A program made the position numbers and the translations under genes. Positions 7,854 through 17,121 of a stretch of 36,212 bases of DNA are shown here, piece by piece. Origin of the DNA: Anaerolineae bacterium (GTDB lineage Bacteria > Chloroflexota > Anaerolineae > JAFGEY01); assembly GCA_016783145.1 (NCBI GenBank), contig JADHXD010000040.1:1-36212 (forward strand), read 5' to 3'. The notes beneath the pieces were generated by a model. That model had not been told where the DNA came from. It saw nothing but the letters and a program-made list of their open reading frames with translations, and did no database searches. Each line of letters begins with the position of its first letter. Within the stretch, counting starts at the first letter, position 1.

Positions 7854-9053
7854 ATGAGTCAAGAATACACTGCAGAGATCGATGAGAGCGCGATCGACCT
7901 CGATTTTGCCGAGCACCAAGGGTTTGATGCCAGCAAGTTGGCGACGTGCTTGCAGTGCGGAACGTGCAGTTCCTCGTGTCCCACGTACTTTGCGATGGAT
8001 ACCCCGCCCCGCAAACTGTGGCGCATGGTTTCCCTTGGCCTGCAGGAGGACATTGCTCGTTCGAGCACGTTCTGGCTGTGCACAGCGTGCAACTCGTGCA
8101 CGATCCGCTGCCCGCGTGGCATCGACGTCTCCGAGAGTATGCGCCTGATCCGTGAGTGGGTGAACCGCGACCGGGTAGCCGAGCCGCCACGAGCCCTGCA
8201 CCTGCTGAACGAGATGATCGTCCAATCTCACAACATGAAGGGCGATGACAATGAGTCGCGCCTGATCTGGAGCGCGAATCTCCCCGGCGGGGTGGGGGAG
8301 CTCAAGCGGCAGGCCGAGGTGCTGTGGTACGTGGGCTGCGTTTCCTCCTTCTACCCTATGGCGTACAAGATCCCGCAGGCAATGGTCCAGATCCTGGGGC
8401 GCAGCAATGTGGATTTCACGCTGCTTGGCGGCGAGGAGTGGTGCTGTGGGTTTCCGCTGTACACCGGCGGCATGAGCGATATGGTCCACGATCTGGCCCA
8501 GCACAACCTGGAACGTGTGCGTGCGACGGGCGCCAAGATCCTGGTCTCGACCTGTGCCTCGTGCTACCATACCTGGAAACACATCTACCCCGAGATGCTT
8601 TCAGACTTTCCGGATGACCTGGAGGTGCTGCACGCTGCCGAGTATATGGCGCGGTTGGTCGAGAGCGGTCAGCTCAGGCTGGGACCCCTCGAGCGAGTGG
8701 TCACTTATCACGACCCGTGCGATCTTGGGAAGCGAAGTGGCATCTATGATGAGCCGCGCTACGTGCTGGACCATATTCCGGGCCTTGAGCTGCGAGAAAT
8801 GGTCAACCATCGCCAGAACTCACTGTGCTGCGGCGGCGGCGGAAACGTGGAGGCCTTTTCTCCGGATACGGTGAACGAAGCCTCAAGGCGGCGGCTCGAG
8901 CAGGCACAGGCCACTGGGGCCGGGTATGTCGTCTCTGCCTGCCAGCAGTGCATGCGCACCCTCTTTAGTGGCGCGCGCAAGAACCGCATCCGCGTGCGCG
9001 CGCTGGACCTCTCGCAGATCGTGCTGGAGTCTGTGGAGAGCGCAGGCGGGTGA
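7854..9053 (+). CDS. Heterodisulfide reductase-like HdrC-HdrB fusion
   Basis: 399 residues. The N-terminal HdrC part holds two 4Fe-4S motifs: CLQCGTCSSSCP (Cys32, 35, 38, 42) and CTACNSCTIRCP (Cys76, 79, 82, 86). The C-terminal HdrB part has two cysteine-rich CCG domains, with EEWCCGFP near 196 and STCASCYHTW, then NSLCCGGGGN near 324 and SACQQCMRTL. In HdrB these bind noncubane 4Fe-4S clusters that cleave a disulfide. Bacteria lack CoM-CoB, so the true electron acceptor (a small dithiol protein, or another carrier) is unknown. GGAGG precedes the ATG. It opens the Hdr/Flx block and is cytoplasmic, with no membrane segments. Confidence 0.9.
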   Translation: MSQEYTAEIDESAIDLDFAEHQGFDASKLATCLQCGTCSSSCPTYFAMDTPPRKLWRMVSLGLQEDIARSSTFWLCTACNSCTIRCPRGIDVSESMRLIREWVNRDRVAEPPRALHLLNEMIVQSHNMKGDDNESRLIWSANLPGGVGELKRQAEVLWYVGCVSSFYPMAYKIPQAMVQILGRSNVDFTLLGGEEWCCGFPLYTGGMSDMVHDLAQHNLERVRATGAKILVSTCASCYHTWKHIYPEMLSDFPDDLEVLHAAEYMARLVESGQLRLGPLERVVTYHDPCDLGKRSGIYDEPRYVLDHIPGLELREMVNHRQNSLCCGGGGNVEAFSPDTVNEASRRRLEQAQATGAGYVVSACQQCMRTLFSGARKNRIRVRALDLSQIVLESVESAGG

Positions 9054-9131
9054 GCACGCCGCGAACGAGACCATCAGCGGATGTCGTGACCAGCGGCGCG
9101 CCCAGACATCCGATTTCGTGGAGGCTGATTG

Positions 9132-12100
9132 ATGAACCAAGATAAACCGCGCATTGGCGTGTATGTCTGTATGTGTGGCAGCAATATCGCCGGGACGGTG
9201 GACGTGCCGGCAGTGACAGAGGCCGCCAGCAGGCTCAGGAATGTCGTTGTCGCCCGGTACAACAAGTACACGTGCGCTGGGCCTGGACAGATGGGTATCC
9301 AGGAAGACATCAAGGGGTACAATCTGAACCGGGTGGTGGTGTCTGCCTGCTCGCCGCGCATGCACGAGCGCACCTGGCGAGCGATGTTGGCCGATGCGGG
9401 GCTGAATCCGTACCTACTGGAAGTGGCCAACCTGCGGGAACACTGCTCTTGGGCCCACGGCGCTGAGGATCTGACTACTCAGAAGGCGGTAGACCTGGTA
9501 GCGGCGGCGGTCGAGCGCGTGGCCTGGCACGACCCGCTTTTCCCACAGCGGGTGCCGGTCACCAGGGCAGCGATGATCGTGGGCGGGGGGATCGCTGGTA
9601 TCCAGGCAGCTCTGGACATCTCGCGCGCTGGCGTGCCTGTCTACCTGGTAGAACGGGAGCCTTCGATCGGCGGCCACATGGCGCAGCTTGACAAGACCTT
9701 TCCCACGCTTGACTGCTCGGCCTGCATCCTTACTCCCAAGATGGTGGACGCCGGCAACCACCCCAACATCCACCTGCTCAGTTACAGCGAGGTGGAAAAG
9801 GTAGAGGGCTTTATCGGGAACTTTAGCGTGACCGTGCGGCGCAAGGCGCGCTATGTGAAAGAAGATGTTTGCACCGGGTGCAACGACTGCTCTGAGGTAT
9901 GTCCGGTACACGTGCCCAGCGAGTTTGAGCTAGGCCTGGCCCAGCGCACGGCGATCTACCGCCCCTTTGCGCAGGCTGTGCCCAATGTCTTTGTGATGGA
10001 CAAGCGCGGTGTTGCTCCGTGCAAGAACGCGTGCCCGGCTGGCATTCACGTGCAGGGCTATGTGGCTTTGATCGCCGAGGGACGCTTCCGGGAGGCCTAC
10101 GACCTGATCCAGGAACAGATGCCCTTCCCAGGTGCCTGCGGCCGCGTCTGCCACCACCCCTGTGAGGTGGCCTGTCGCCGCGGAGACAAGGATACGCCAG
10201 TGGCGATCGAGTACTTGAAGCGCGCTGCCGCGGACTGGGTGGCGGCTCATCCAGAGTCTGCCACGGTGCGCGTGGAGCCCCAAACCCCTGCCGAGCATGC
10301 CCTCCAGGGGCGCGCGGTCGCTGTGGTAGGGGCTGGTCCGGCAGGACTGGCGGTGGCCCGGGACCTGGCACAGCAAGGGGCAGTGTGTGACATCTACGAA
10401 GCCCTGCCGGTGGCCGGAGGGATGATGGCGGTGGGCATCCCGCGCTATCGTTTGCCGGCAGATGTGCTGCAGCGTGAGATCGCCGACATCGTGTCGATGG
10501 CGCGTGTGAACCTGTACCTGAACTCGCCGGTTCGGTTGGATGGGGAGAGTGATTCGGGACCCACCCTCACCAGCCTGCGTGACCAGTATGATGCCGTGTT
10601 CCTGGCAGTGGGCACTCACGAAAGCATGCGCATGCGCATTCCGGGCGAGGAGCTCGATGGCGTGCTGCACGGAGCAGAGTACCTGCGCCAGCTTAGCCTG
10701 GCTCAGCTCGGTGCCGACGGGGTGGAGATACCAGAAATCGGCAAGCGCGTCGTCGTCATCGGCGGGGGCAACGTGGCCATTGACTCGGCGATGACCGCCC
10801 GGCGCATTGGAGCGGACGAGGTGACGATCCTCTATCGCCGCACCCGCGAGGAGATGCCGGCCAATGATTGGGAGATAGAGGAAGCTGAGGAGGAGGGGGT
10901 CCAGTTCACCTACCTAGCCACGCCGGTAGAGGCCATCGGCAAAGGGGGCCGGCTGGCGGCGGTACGCTGCCAGCGAATGCGTCTGGGCGAGCCAGACGAC
11001 AGCGGTCGCCGCCGCCCCGTACCTATCGAGGGAGATACCTTTGACCTCCCCGTAGATACCGCCATCATGGCCATCGGCCAGACGCTGGGGGGCACGATCT
11101 CCGGCGTGGAGCAAACGCGCCGCGGCTGGATCGCCGCCGACCCGGTAACCCTGCAGACAAACCAGCCCGGCGTGTTCGCAGGGGGCGACGCGGTGAGCGG
11201 GCCAGCGTCCGTCGTGGAGGCGGTCGGGGCAGCGCACCGGGCGGTGGAGTCGATCCGGCGCTATCTCCTCGGAGAGGAGGTAGCCCTGGGACGCAGCGCC
11301 GAAGCCGTGGAACTCTCTGACATCGACTACTATGATCCAGCAGAGTGGGATCGCAGCCCGCGCTTGCAGATGCCGCACCGTCCGGCCGATGATCGAGACG
11401 AATTCGGCGAGGTGAACCTGGGATTCACCGAAGCGCAGGCGATCGCCGAGGCCAGGCGCTGCCTGGCGTGTGGCGTATGCTCGGAGTGCATGGCGTGTGA
11501 GAAAGCGTGTGGCGCGGGTGCGGTCGACCACAGTGCTCAAGATGAACTCATCGATATCGACGTGGGGGCGATCGTGGTCGCGATCGGTTACGACACCTGG
11601 GACCCTTCGCCTATGCTCGAGTACGGGTATGGAGTCTATCCCGAGGTCTATACAGGACTCGAGATCGAGCGGCTGTCCAATGCGTCGGGCCCGACAGAGG
11701 GAGAGATCGTCATGCGCAACGGCGAGCCGCCCAAGCGGGTGGCGATCATGCACTGCGTGGGCAGCCGTGACGAGCACTACCATCCTTACTGCTCGCGCAT
11801 CTGCTGCATGTACTCTCTCAAGCTGGCCCATCTGATCGAGGAAAAAACGCATGCCGAGGTGTTCGAGTTCTATATGGATATGCGTACATTTGGAAAGGGT
11901 TATGAAGAGTTCTACGAGCGCGTGCAGAGTGAGGGGGTGGTCCTGGTGCGGGGACGCGGCGCACAGGTGATGCCTACTCCCGATGGGAAGCGGTTGGTGG
12001 TGCACGCTGAGGATACAGACCTGGGCCGGCCGATCCGTCTCCCCGTGGACATGGTCGTTCTGGCCACGGCCGTGGTACCCTCGGAGGGCGCTGAGGAACT

Positions 12101-12557
12101 AGCCCGAACGCTTCACGTAACTCGCGACAAGGACGGGTTTTTCCTCGAGGCACACCCCAAGCTGCGCCCGGTGGACAGCAACACCGACGGGATCTATCTG
12201 GCCGGCGCTTGCCAAGGGCCGCGAGACATCCCGGACACGGTTGCCCACGCCAGTGCCGCGGCTTCGCAGGCACTGGGCTTGCTCAGCCAGGAATACGTCG
12301 AGGTGGTGCCCACGGTCGCCGAGGTGCGGACGTTACACTGTGTGGGCTGTGGCTTGTGCGTGGAAGTCTGTCCCTACGGCGCGCCAAGCCTGGTCGAGAA
12401 CCGGGGGAGGATGATCGCCGAGATCAACGAGGCATTGTGCAAGGGATGTGGGCTGTGTGTGGCTGGGTGTCGAGGCAAGGCGATCTCGCTCCGTGGGTTC
12501 ACGGACACACAGATCCTCACTCAGCTTCAGGCTCTGCTGCAGTTGGAGTGGGCATAG
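9132..12557 (+). CDS. hdrA: HdrA-like flavoprotein with inserted GltD/NfnB-type module
   Basis: 1141 residues, far above the roughly 650 of plain HdrA. The HdrA N-terminus (GVYVCMCGSNI) is followed by the FAD site VGGGIAGIQAAL near 150, the HdrA motif LDCSACILTPKM near 193 and a 4Fe-4S motif CTGCNDCSEVCP near 246. At about 295 the sequence switches to a GltD/NfnB module: PCKNACPAGIHVQGYVAL, the FAD site GAGPAGLA near 399, and the NAD(P)H site GGGNVAIDSA near 543. It returns to HdrA at about 775 (CLACGVCSECMACEKAC) and ends with two ferredoxin motifs near 1069 and 1102. Two flavins and many clusters suit electron bifurcation or confurcation with NAD(P)H. The ATG at 9132 has GGAGG seven bases upstream. 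Confidence 0.92.
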   Translation: MNQDKPRIGVYVCMCGSNIAGTVDVPAVTEAASRLRNVVVARYNKYTCAGPGQMGIQEDIKGYNLNRVVVSACSPRMHERTWRAMLADAGLNPYLLEVANLREHCSWAHGAEDLTTQKAVDLVAAAVERVAWHDPLFPQRVPVTRAAMIVGGGIAGIQAALDISRAGVPVYLVEREPSIGGHMAQLDKTFPTLDCSACILTPKMVDAGNHPNIHLLSYSEVEKVEGFIGNFSVTVRRKARYVKEDVCTGCNDCSEVCPVHVPSEFELGLAQRTAIYRPFAQAVPNVFVMDKRGVAPCKNACPAGIHVQGYVALIAEGRFREAYDLIQEQMPFPGACGRVCHHPCEVACRRGDKDTPVAIEYLKRAAADWVAAHPESATVRVEPQTPAEHALQGRAVAVVGAGPAGLAVARDLAQQGAVCDIYEALPVAGGMMAVGIPRYRLPADVLQREIADIVSMARVNLYLNSPVRLDGESDSGPTLTSLRDQYDAVFLAVGTHESMRMRIPGEELDGVLHGAEYLRQLSLAQLGADGVEIPEIGKRVVVIGGGNVAIDSAMTARRIGADEVTILYRRTREEMPANDWEIEEAEEEGVQFTYLATPVEAIGKGGRLAAVRCQRMRLGEPDDSGRRRPVPIEGDTFDLPVDTAIMAIGQTLGGTISGVEQTRRGWIAADPVTLQTNQPGVFAGGDAVSGPASVVEAVGAAHRAVESIRRYLLGEEVALGRSAEAVELSDIDYYDPAEWDRSPRLQMPHRPADDRDEFGEVNLGFTEAQAIAEARRCLACGVCSECMACEKACGAGAVDHSAQDELIDIDVGAIVVAIGYDTWDPSPMLEYGYGVYPEVYTGLEIERLSNASGPTEGEIVMRNGEPPKRVAIMHCVGSRDEHYHPYCSRICCMYSLKLAHLIEEKTHAEVFEFYMDMRTFGKGYEEFYERVQSEGVVLVRGRGAQVMPTPDGKRLVVHAEDTDLGRPIRLPVDMVVLATAVVPSEGAEELARTLHVTRDKDGFFLEAHPKLRPVDSNTDGIYLAGACQGPRDIPDTVAHASAAASQALGLLSQEYVEVVPTVAEVRTLHCVGCGLCVEVCPYGAPSLVENRGRMIAEINEALCKGCGLCVAGCRGKAISLRGFTDTQILTQLQALLQLEWA

Positions 12558-12634
12558 CATGTCGAGTGACGGGTCTCGGGTCACAGGGAACAGGTGAGGT
12601 GTGGACCAGAGCTCTGGCGTTTCAAGGAGTACCT

Positions 12635-13105
12635 ATGCTGTCTGAGAGCGCGTTTGAGCCCAAAATCGTCGGCTTTCTGTGCAATTGGTGCAGCTATGCC
12701 GGGGCTGACCTGGCGGGGACGAGCCGTACCAGCTACCCTCAAAACCTGCGTATCATCCGTGTGCCGTGCTCGGGGCGCGTGGATCCCTTATTCGTACTCA
12801 AGGCATTCCAGGATGGCGCGGACGGGGTGATGGTGTTGGGCTGTCACCCAGGCGACTGCCACTATCAGCAGGGGAACTACTTTGCCCAACGGCGATATGC
12901 GCTGATGCACCGCTTGCTCGAGTTCACCGGACTGGAGACGGAGCGGCTGTTTGTCGAGTGGGTGTCCGCGTCGGAGGGGAAAAAGTTCGCGCAGGTCACC
13001 ACGACCTTCACGGAGCAGGTCCGCTCTCTGGGCCCATCGCCACTCAGGCGCAGCAGGGGGAAGGATCCGATCTCCCCTGGGCAGCTTGAGGAGGCCGCGC
13101 TATGA
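12635..13105 (+). CDS. MvhD/FlxD-like 2Fe-2S electron-transfer subunit
   Basis: 156 residues, standard for the methyl-viologen-reducing hydrogenase delta family. The cysteine pattern FLCNWCSY, PCSGR and GCHPGDCHY binds a 2Fe-2S cluster and passes electrons from a partner dehydrogenase or hydrogenase to HdrA. AAGGAG stands five bases before the ATG at 12635; the frame is open further upstream, but that part overlaps hdrA in another frame. The stop overlaps the next start (ATGA). No hydrogenase subunits are nearby, so the electron donor is more likely the FlxA-like NAD(P)H module downstream. Confidence 0.92.
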   Translation: MLSESAFEPKIVGFLCNWCSYAGADLAGTSRTSYPQNLRIIRVPCSGRVDPLFVLKAFQDGADGVMVLGCHPGDCHYQQGNYFAQRRYALMHRLLEFTGLETERLFVEWVSASEGKKFAQVTTTFTEQVRSLGPSPLRRSRGKDPISPGQLEEAAL

Positions 13106-13968
13106 GCGTGATGGTAGAGCGGATCCGCGAGGCAGCACGACGATACCTGGAGGATGGTGCGGTTACCTGTGTCATTGGCTACGAGCGGGGGCCGCGAGGC
13201 AATGTGCGCCCGGCTTTTGTCTACGAGGCGGACGACGTGGACCGCCTGGTGTGGGGTGCTGACTGCAGCCTGGACCTGGTGACCTATGTGCACAACTATA
13301 AGCATTCTCCACGGCGAGGCGCTCCGGTCCCAAAAGTGGCTGTTGTCGCGCGTCCCTGCGACGCGCGGGCGATCAACCTGTTGGTGTATGAGCAGCAGAT
13401 CAGGCGCGAGAACATCAAGGTGATCGGCCTGACGTGCGCGGGCACAGAGATCCTCGGACAACCGCGCCTGGCCTGCCAGTTTTGCCGGGAGCGCGTACCG
13501 GTCCTCTATGACGTGCTCATCGGATCGGATGAGCAGATCCAGGTCCCGACGGCACGGGATGACTATGCCGACATCGTCGAGATGGAGAACAGGACACCGT
13601 CAGAGCGACTGGCCTACTGGGCGGCCGAGTTCGATCGCTGCATTCGGTGCTACGCTTGCCGCCAGGCTTGTCCAGGCTGCTACTGCTTTGAGTGTGTTGC
13701 CGAGCAGGTGGACCCACACTGGACCAGCATCGCGCTGGAACTGCCCGAGAAGCACTTTTTTCACATCATGCGAGCCTTCCATCTGGCGGGCCGCTGCGTG
13801 GGTTGTGATGCTTGCGAGGCCGTGTGCCCTATGGATATCCCGCTCAGCAAACTCAATCGCAAGCTGGCCAAAGAGGTCGAGGCGCTGTTTGGCTACAGAA
13901 CCGGGGACGATCCCGAGGTCGCGCCGCCTCTGGCGACCTTTGACCCGGAGGAACGGCTGCGGCTGTGA
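13102..13968 (+). CDS. FlxB/FlxC-like ferredoxin-domain subunit
   Basis: 288 residues. The N-terminal half has VAVVARPCDARAINLL, a motif of the FrhB/FdhB and sulfhydrogenase-beta type proteins. The C-terminal half has two 4Fe-4S motifs: CIRCYACRQACPGCYCFEC near 180, with extra cysteines, and CVGCDACEAVCP near 233. It resembles the iron-sulfur subunits of the FlxABCD-HdrABC complex described in Desulfovibrio. Assignment to FlxB rather than FlxC is not safe. It overlaps the MvhD-like gene by four bases, so strict co-translation is likely. Its probable role is electron relay between FlxA and MvhD/HdrA. Confidence 0.82.
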   Translation: MSVMVERIREAARRYLEDGAVTCVIGYERGPRGNVRPAFVYEADDVDRLVWGADCSLDLVTYVHNYKHSPRRGAPVPKVAVVARPCDARAINLLVYEQQIRRENIKVIGLTCAGTEILGQPRLACQFCRERVPVLYDVLIGSDEQIQVPTARDDYADIVEMENRTPSERLAYWAAEFDRCIRCYACRQACPGCYCFECVAEQVDPHWTSIALELPEKHFFHIMRAFHLAGRCVGCDACEAVCPMDIPLSKLNRKLAKEVEALFGYRTGDDPEVAPPLATFDPEERLRL

Positions 13969-14050
13969 GGCAGTACGGCGAGCCGGACGCCGTCAGCTTG
14001 GGGTGGCCTGTCGGCCCAGGACGAACTCGAGCGTAGGAAAGAGCGGGCGA

Positions 14051-15058
14051 ATGAAGGTATTGACGCAAGCGCAACTCAATGGCTGGTTGGACGGGCTGGC
14101 TCGGGAGCGAATGCTGGTAGCACCCGTCGATGTGGACGGCAAGTTGCTCTACCGACAGGTGAACGGCAGCGATGGGATCTCCTGGGGCTTTGAGCGCACG
14201 GTGATGTCACCCAAGACGTGGACCTTTCCGGCGACGGAACCGATCCTGACCATTGAGCAGGGCGAGGAGAGCACGATTCAGCCGGCGGCTGCGCTGGCTC
14301 CCACCGTCGTGTTTGGCGTGCGCCCGTGTGACGCACGCGGCGCCCTGGCCATTGACGCGCTGTTCCTGGACAAGGACCCCAGCGATGGGCGGTATGCACA
14401 GCACCGTGACGCGACTCGGCTGATCGGGCTGGCTTGCCCGCAGATGTGGGAAACCTGCTTTTGCACAGTCGTCGGCGGAGCGCCGAACGGTACGCAGGGG
14501 CTGGATGTCCTGCTCACCGAGATAGACGGCGGCTATGCGGTGCAGGCGATCACCACCGAGGGAGACGCACTGGTCGCAGGTATGCCAGGAGATGAGCGAG
14601 ATCCGGTCTTGCCAGAGCCCAAGCTGACGCAGGACTTGCCTGTCCTCCACTCGGGGGGTGAATGGACGGCCCGATTTGGTGAGCTGTACTGGGAACGCCT
14701 GGGCGATCGGTGCCTGGGGTGCCGGATCTGCACGTTTGTGTGCCCGGCCTGCCGCTGCTTTGACGTCCGCGACGAGGTGGTATCTCGGCAGCCGGGCAGA
14801 CAGGTCTTTGAGCGACTGCGCGCCTGGGATGCGTGCACGGTGCCCGCGTACCGGCGCATCGCAGGAGGGCACAATCCGCGCCCAACGCAGTTCTCTCGGC
14901 TGCGTAACAGGTTCTACTGCAAGTTCGTGTACTATCCCGAGGACTTTGGTCCATTGGGCTGCGTGGGATGCGGGCGGTGTATCGATGCATGCCCGGTGGG
15001 CATTGACATCCTGGAAGTGATCGCCGCCGTGGAACAGATGGCCGAGGGTGCGGAGTGA
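14051..15058 (+). CDS. 4Fe-4S dicluster protein, sulfhydrogenase beta/AsrA-like (FlxC/FlxB-like)
   Basis: 335 residues. The N-terminal region has VVFGVRPCDARGALAID and the middle has CPQMWETCFCTVVGG, features of the sulfhydrogenase beta subunit and anaerobic sulfite reductase A family. Two C-terminal cluster motifs follow: CLGCRICTFVCPACRCFD near 221 and CVGCGRCIDACPVGID near 304. It shares the PCDARxA motif with the previous gene, so the two may be distant paralogues. It begins 82 bases after that gene, and no structure or promoter was seen in the gap. The ribosome site is weak. It most likely relays electrons within the Flx part of the complex. Confidence 0.82.
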   Translation: MKVLTQAQLNGWLDGLARERMLVAPVDVDGKLLYRQVNGSDGISWGFERTVMSPKTWTFPATEPILTIEQGEESTIQPAAALAPTVVFGVRPCDARGALAIDALFLDKDPSDGRYAQHRDATRLIGLACPQMWETCFCTVVGGAPNGTQGLDVLLTEIDGGYAVQAITTEGDALVAGMPGDERDPVLPEPKLTQDLPVLHSGGEWTARFGELYWERLGDRCLGCRICTFVCPACRCFDVRDEVVSRQPGRQVFERLRAWDACTVPAYRRIAGGHNPRPTQFSRLRNRFYCKFVYYPEDFGPLGCVGCGRCIDACPVGIDILEVIAAVEQMAEGAE

Positions 15059-15104
15059 TCGAGCCCTGCGGCGCGGTGTAGTGGTTGGGCGCAGAGGAGG
15101 CGAG

Positions 15105-16196
15105 GTGTCTGGACTGCATTTCACAGACAGGGATTGGGAGCGCATCGAACGCGATACGATGGCCTGGTGGGCAGGCGAGTTGGAGCGTCCGCTGGTCTGG
15201 CTCAGCAGCACGGGCCCGGTTCCAGCTCCTCCAAAACTCAGGTATCTGAGCAACTACCCGCTTGAGATGCCCGCGGAAGAGGTCCTGGACCTGTACGAGC
15301 CGGTGATCGCGGCGACGCACTACTATGGCGATGCGTACCCCTCATGGTGGGTCAACTTTGGCCCTGGGATCATGGCAGGGTTTGTCGGGGCAGAGGTCAA
15401 CAGCGTGTGCGATCCGTCGGAGACGGTGTGGTTCAGCTCACCGCGCGAGACCCGCATCCAGGCCCTGGAATACGACCTTGGGAACGCGTGGTGGAAGCGC
15501 GTGAAGGACCTGACCAAGGCGATCGTCCGGCGGTGGGATGGACAGGTTGCTGTGGGACATACCGACCTGGGCGGAAACCTGGACATCCTGGCCTCGTTCC
15601 GCTCGACGGAAGGGCTCCTTTTCGACGTGATCGACCATCCGGCGGAGGTCGAGCGCCTGGTAGGAAGGACCACAGACCTGTGGCTGCGCTACTATGACGA
15701 GCTGGATGCCCTCATCCGCCCGGCGTGTCGGGGCACGACGTGTTGGGCGCCGATCTGGTCCACCGGGAAGACGTACATGCTGCAGTGCGATTTCTCCTAT
15801 ATGATCTCGCCTGCCATGTTTGAGCGGTTCGTGGTCCCGGATCTCACAATGTGCTGTGCGCACCTGGACCACGGCTTCTACCATCTTGACGGCAAAGGGC
15901 AGATCCCGCACCTGGATATGCTGCTCTCCATCCCGCGGCTGCGCGGCATCCAGTGGATCCCGGGCGACGGGCAGCCTCCGCCTGAGCAGTGGTTGGGGCT
16001 GCTCCAACGCATCCGAGATGGCGCCCGGCTGTGCCAGGTGTTCGTCAGCCCTGAAGGGGCGCGGACCATTGTCAGGAATCTGGGAGGACGGGGGTTCCTG
16101 CTGGCGATCTTTCACGCTGACCCGGCCTTTGCCGATCCAGAGACCGCGCGGGCGTACCTCCAACTCTTGGCTCAGGAGGACATCTCGCAGAACTAG
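15105..16196 (+). CDS. Uroporphyrinogen decarboxylase-fold protein (URO-D/MtaA-like)
   Basis: About 363 residues. The protein has the TIM-barrel pattern of the URO-D superfamily: LDLYEPVIAATHYYGDAYPS, VGHTDLGGNLDILASFR, DFSYMISPAMFERFVVPDL and FYHLDGKGQIPHLDMLLS, then LRGIQWIPGDGQPPPEQW. True HemE signature residues are not evident, and the superfamily also contains corrinoid-protein methyltransferases such as MtaA. The GTG at 15105 has AGGAGG four bases upstream and gives a family-like start; an earlier GTG at 15048 lies inside the preceding gene. Its position inside an Hdr/Flx block next to one-carbon genes favours methyl transfer over heme synthesis, but that is inference. Confidence 0.75.
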   Translation: MSGLHFTDRDWERIERDTMAWWAGELERPLVWLSSTGPVPAPPKLRYLSNYPLEMPAEEVLDLYEPVIAATHYYGDAYPSWWVNFGPGIMAGFVGAEVNSVCDPSETVWFSSPRETRIQALEYDLGNAWWKRVKDLTKAIVRRWDGQVAVGHTDLGGNLDILASFRSTEGLLFDVIDHPAEVERLVGRTTDLWLRYYDELDALIRPACRGTTCWAPIWSTGKTYMLQCDFSYMISPAMFERFVVPDLTMCCAHLDHGFYHLDGKGQIPHLDMLLSIPRLRGIQWIPGDGQPPPEQWLGLLQRIRDGARLCQVFVSPEGARTIVRNLGGRGFLLAIFHADPAFADPETARAYLQLLAQEDISQN

Positions 16197-16260
16197 CGGT
16201 GCTGGCTGTCCCCTGCTTGCTGCCCGGGGCGACCATGCTATCTGCCGATGAGGTGTACTG

Positions 16261-17103
16261 ATGACTCGTGTGCAATCCAATCCGATGATGCCCTCCCTGG
16301 CGACCATAGTCGGGGTACGCGACCTTGCGACCGGCATCAAGTTGTTCCAGGTTGCGCTGGATGACGCGGAGGCCAGCGCGGCACTGCGCTACAAGCCGGG
16401 GCAGTTTGCTGAAGTGTCGGCCTTTGGCGTGGGTGAATCGCCCTTTGGCATCGCGTCGACGACAGCGCGCGGGGAGACGATCGAGTTTGCGATCAATCGG
16501 ATTGGCACCGTCACCGATGCGCTTCACCGGATGGACGTGGGAGACAAGATCGGTGTTCGCGGCCCGCTCGGGAATGGCTTCCCGATGGACGAGTTCAAGG
16601 GAAAGGACATCGTCATCCTGGGAGGAGGCATTGGCGGGGCTCCCCTGCGCCCCGTGATTCACACGATCCTCGATCACAGAACTGACTATGGCAAGCTGAC
16701 GGTCTTTTGGGCAGCGCGTTCCCCTGATCTGCTGGTGTTCACAGACGAGTATGAGGATTGGCGCTCCCGGCCGGACACTGAGCTGCATCTGACCGTGGAT
16801 AGAGCCACACCAGATTGGCCCTACCAGGAAGGGTTGATCACTACCCTGGTCGAGAGCGTGGCACCCTCAGCAGAGAACGCGATCAGCATCACGTGCGGCC
16901 CGCCGATTATGATCCGATTCGCGATGCTCACCCTGCGAAAGCTGGGCTTCTCAACAGGGCAGAACTGGGTCACGCTGGAAGCCAAGATGAAGTGCGGCAT
17001 CGGCAAGTGCGGTCGGTGCAACTTGGGTGGGGTTTATGTCTGCACCGACGGCCCTGTGTTTTGCTTTGCGAAAGTAGAGCAGTTTTTGGAGAGCTTTGTG
17101 TAG
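16261..17103 (+). CDS. FlxA-like FAD/NAD(P)-binding reductase (DHOD electron-transfer type)
   Basis: 280 residues. A ferredoxin-reductase-like FAD domain (KPGQFAEVSAFGVGESPFGI) is followed by the NAD(P)-binding motif LGGGIGGAPLRP near 121. The C-terminal 2Fe-2S segment is KCGIGKCGRCNLGGVYVCTD, as in dihydroorotate dehydrogenase B electron-transfer subunits and hydrogenase gamma subunits. Within the cluster it supplies the pyridine-nucleotide site, equivalent to FlxA. GAGG stands seven bases before the ATG. It is separated from the other Flx-like genes by the URO-D-like gene, an unusual order, and is followed 18 bases later by gcvH. Confidence 0.9.
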   Translation: MTRVQSNPMMPSLATIVGVRDLATGIKLFQVALDDAEASAALRYKPGQFAEVSAFGVGESPFGIASTTARGETIEFAINRIGTVTDALHRMDVGDKIGVRGPLGNGFPMDEFKGKDIVILGGGIGGAPLRPVIHTILDHRTDYGKLTVFWAARSPDLLVFTDEYEDWRSRPDTELHLTVDRATPDWPYQEGLITTLVESVAPSAENAISITCGPPIMIRFAMLTLRKLGFSTGQNWVTLEAKMKCGIGKCGRCNLGGVYVCTDGPVFCFAKVEQFLESFV

Positions 17104-17121
17104 CTAGACAGGGAGGTAAGG

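Noticed and set aside
12209-12634. N-terminal extension of the MvhD-like gene
   Set aside because: The frame is open upstream but overlaps the C-terminal ferredoxin part of hdrA in another frame, and the ATG at 12635 has a strong ribosome site.
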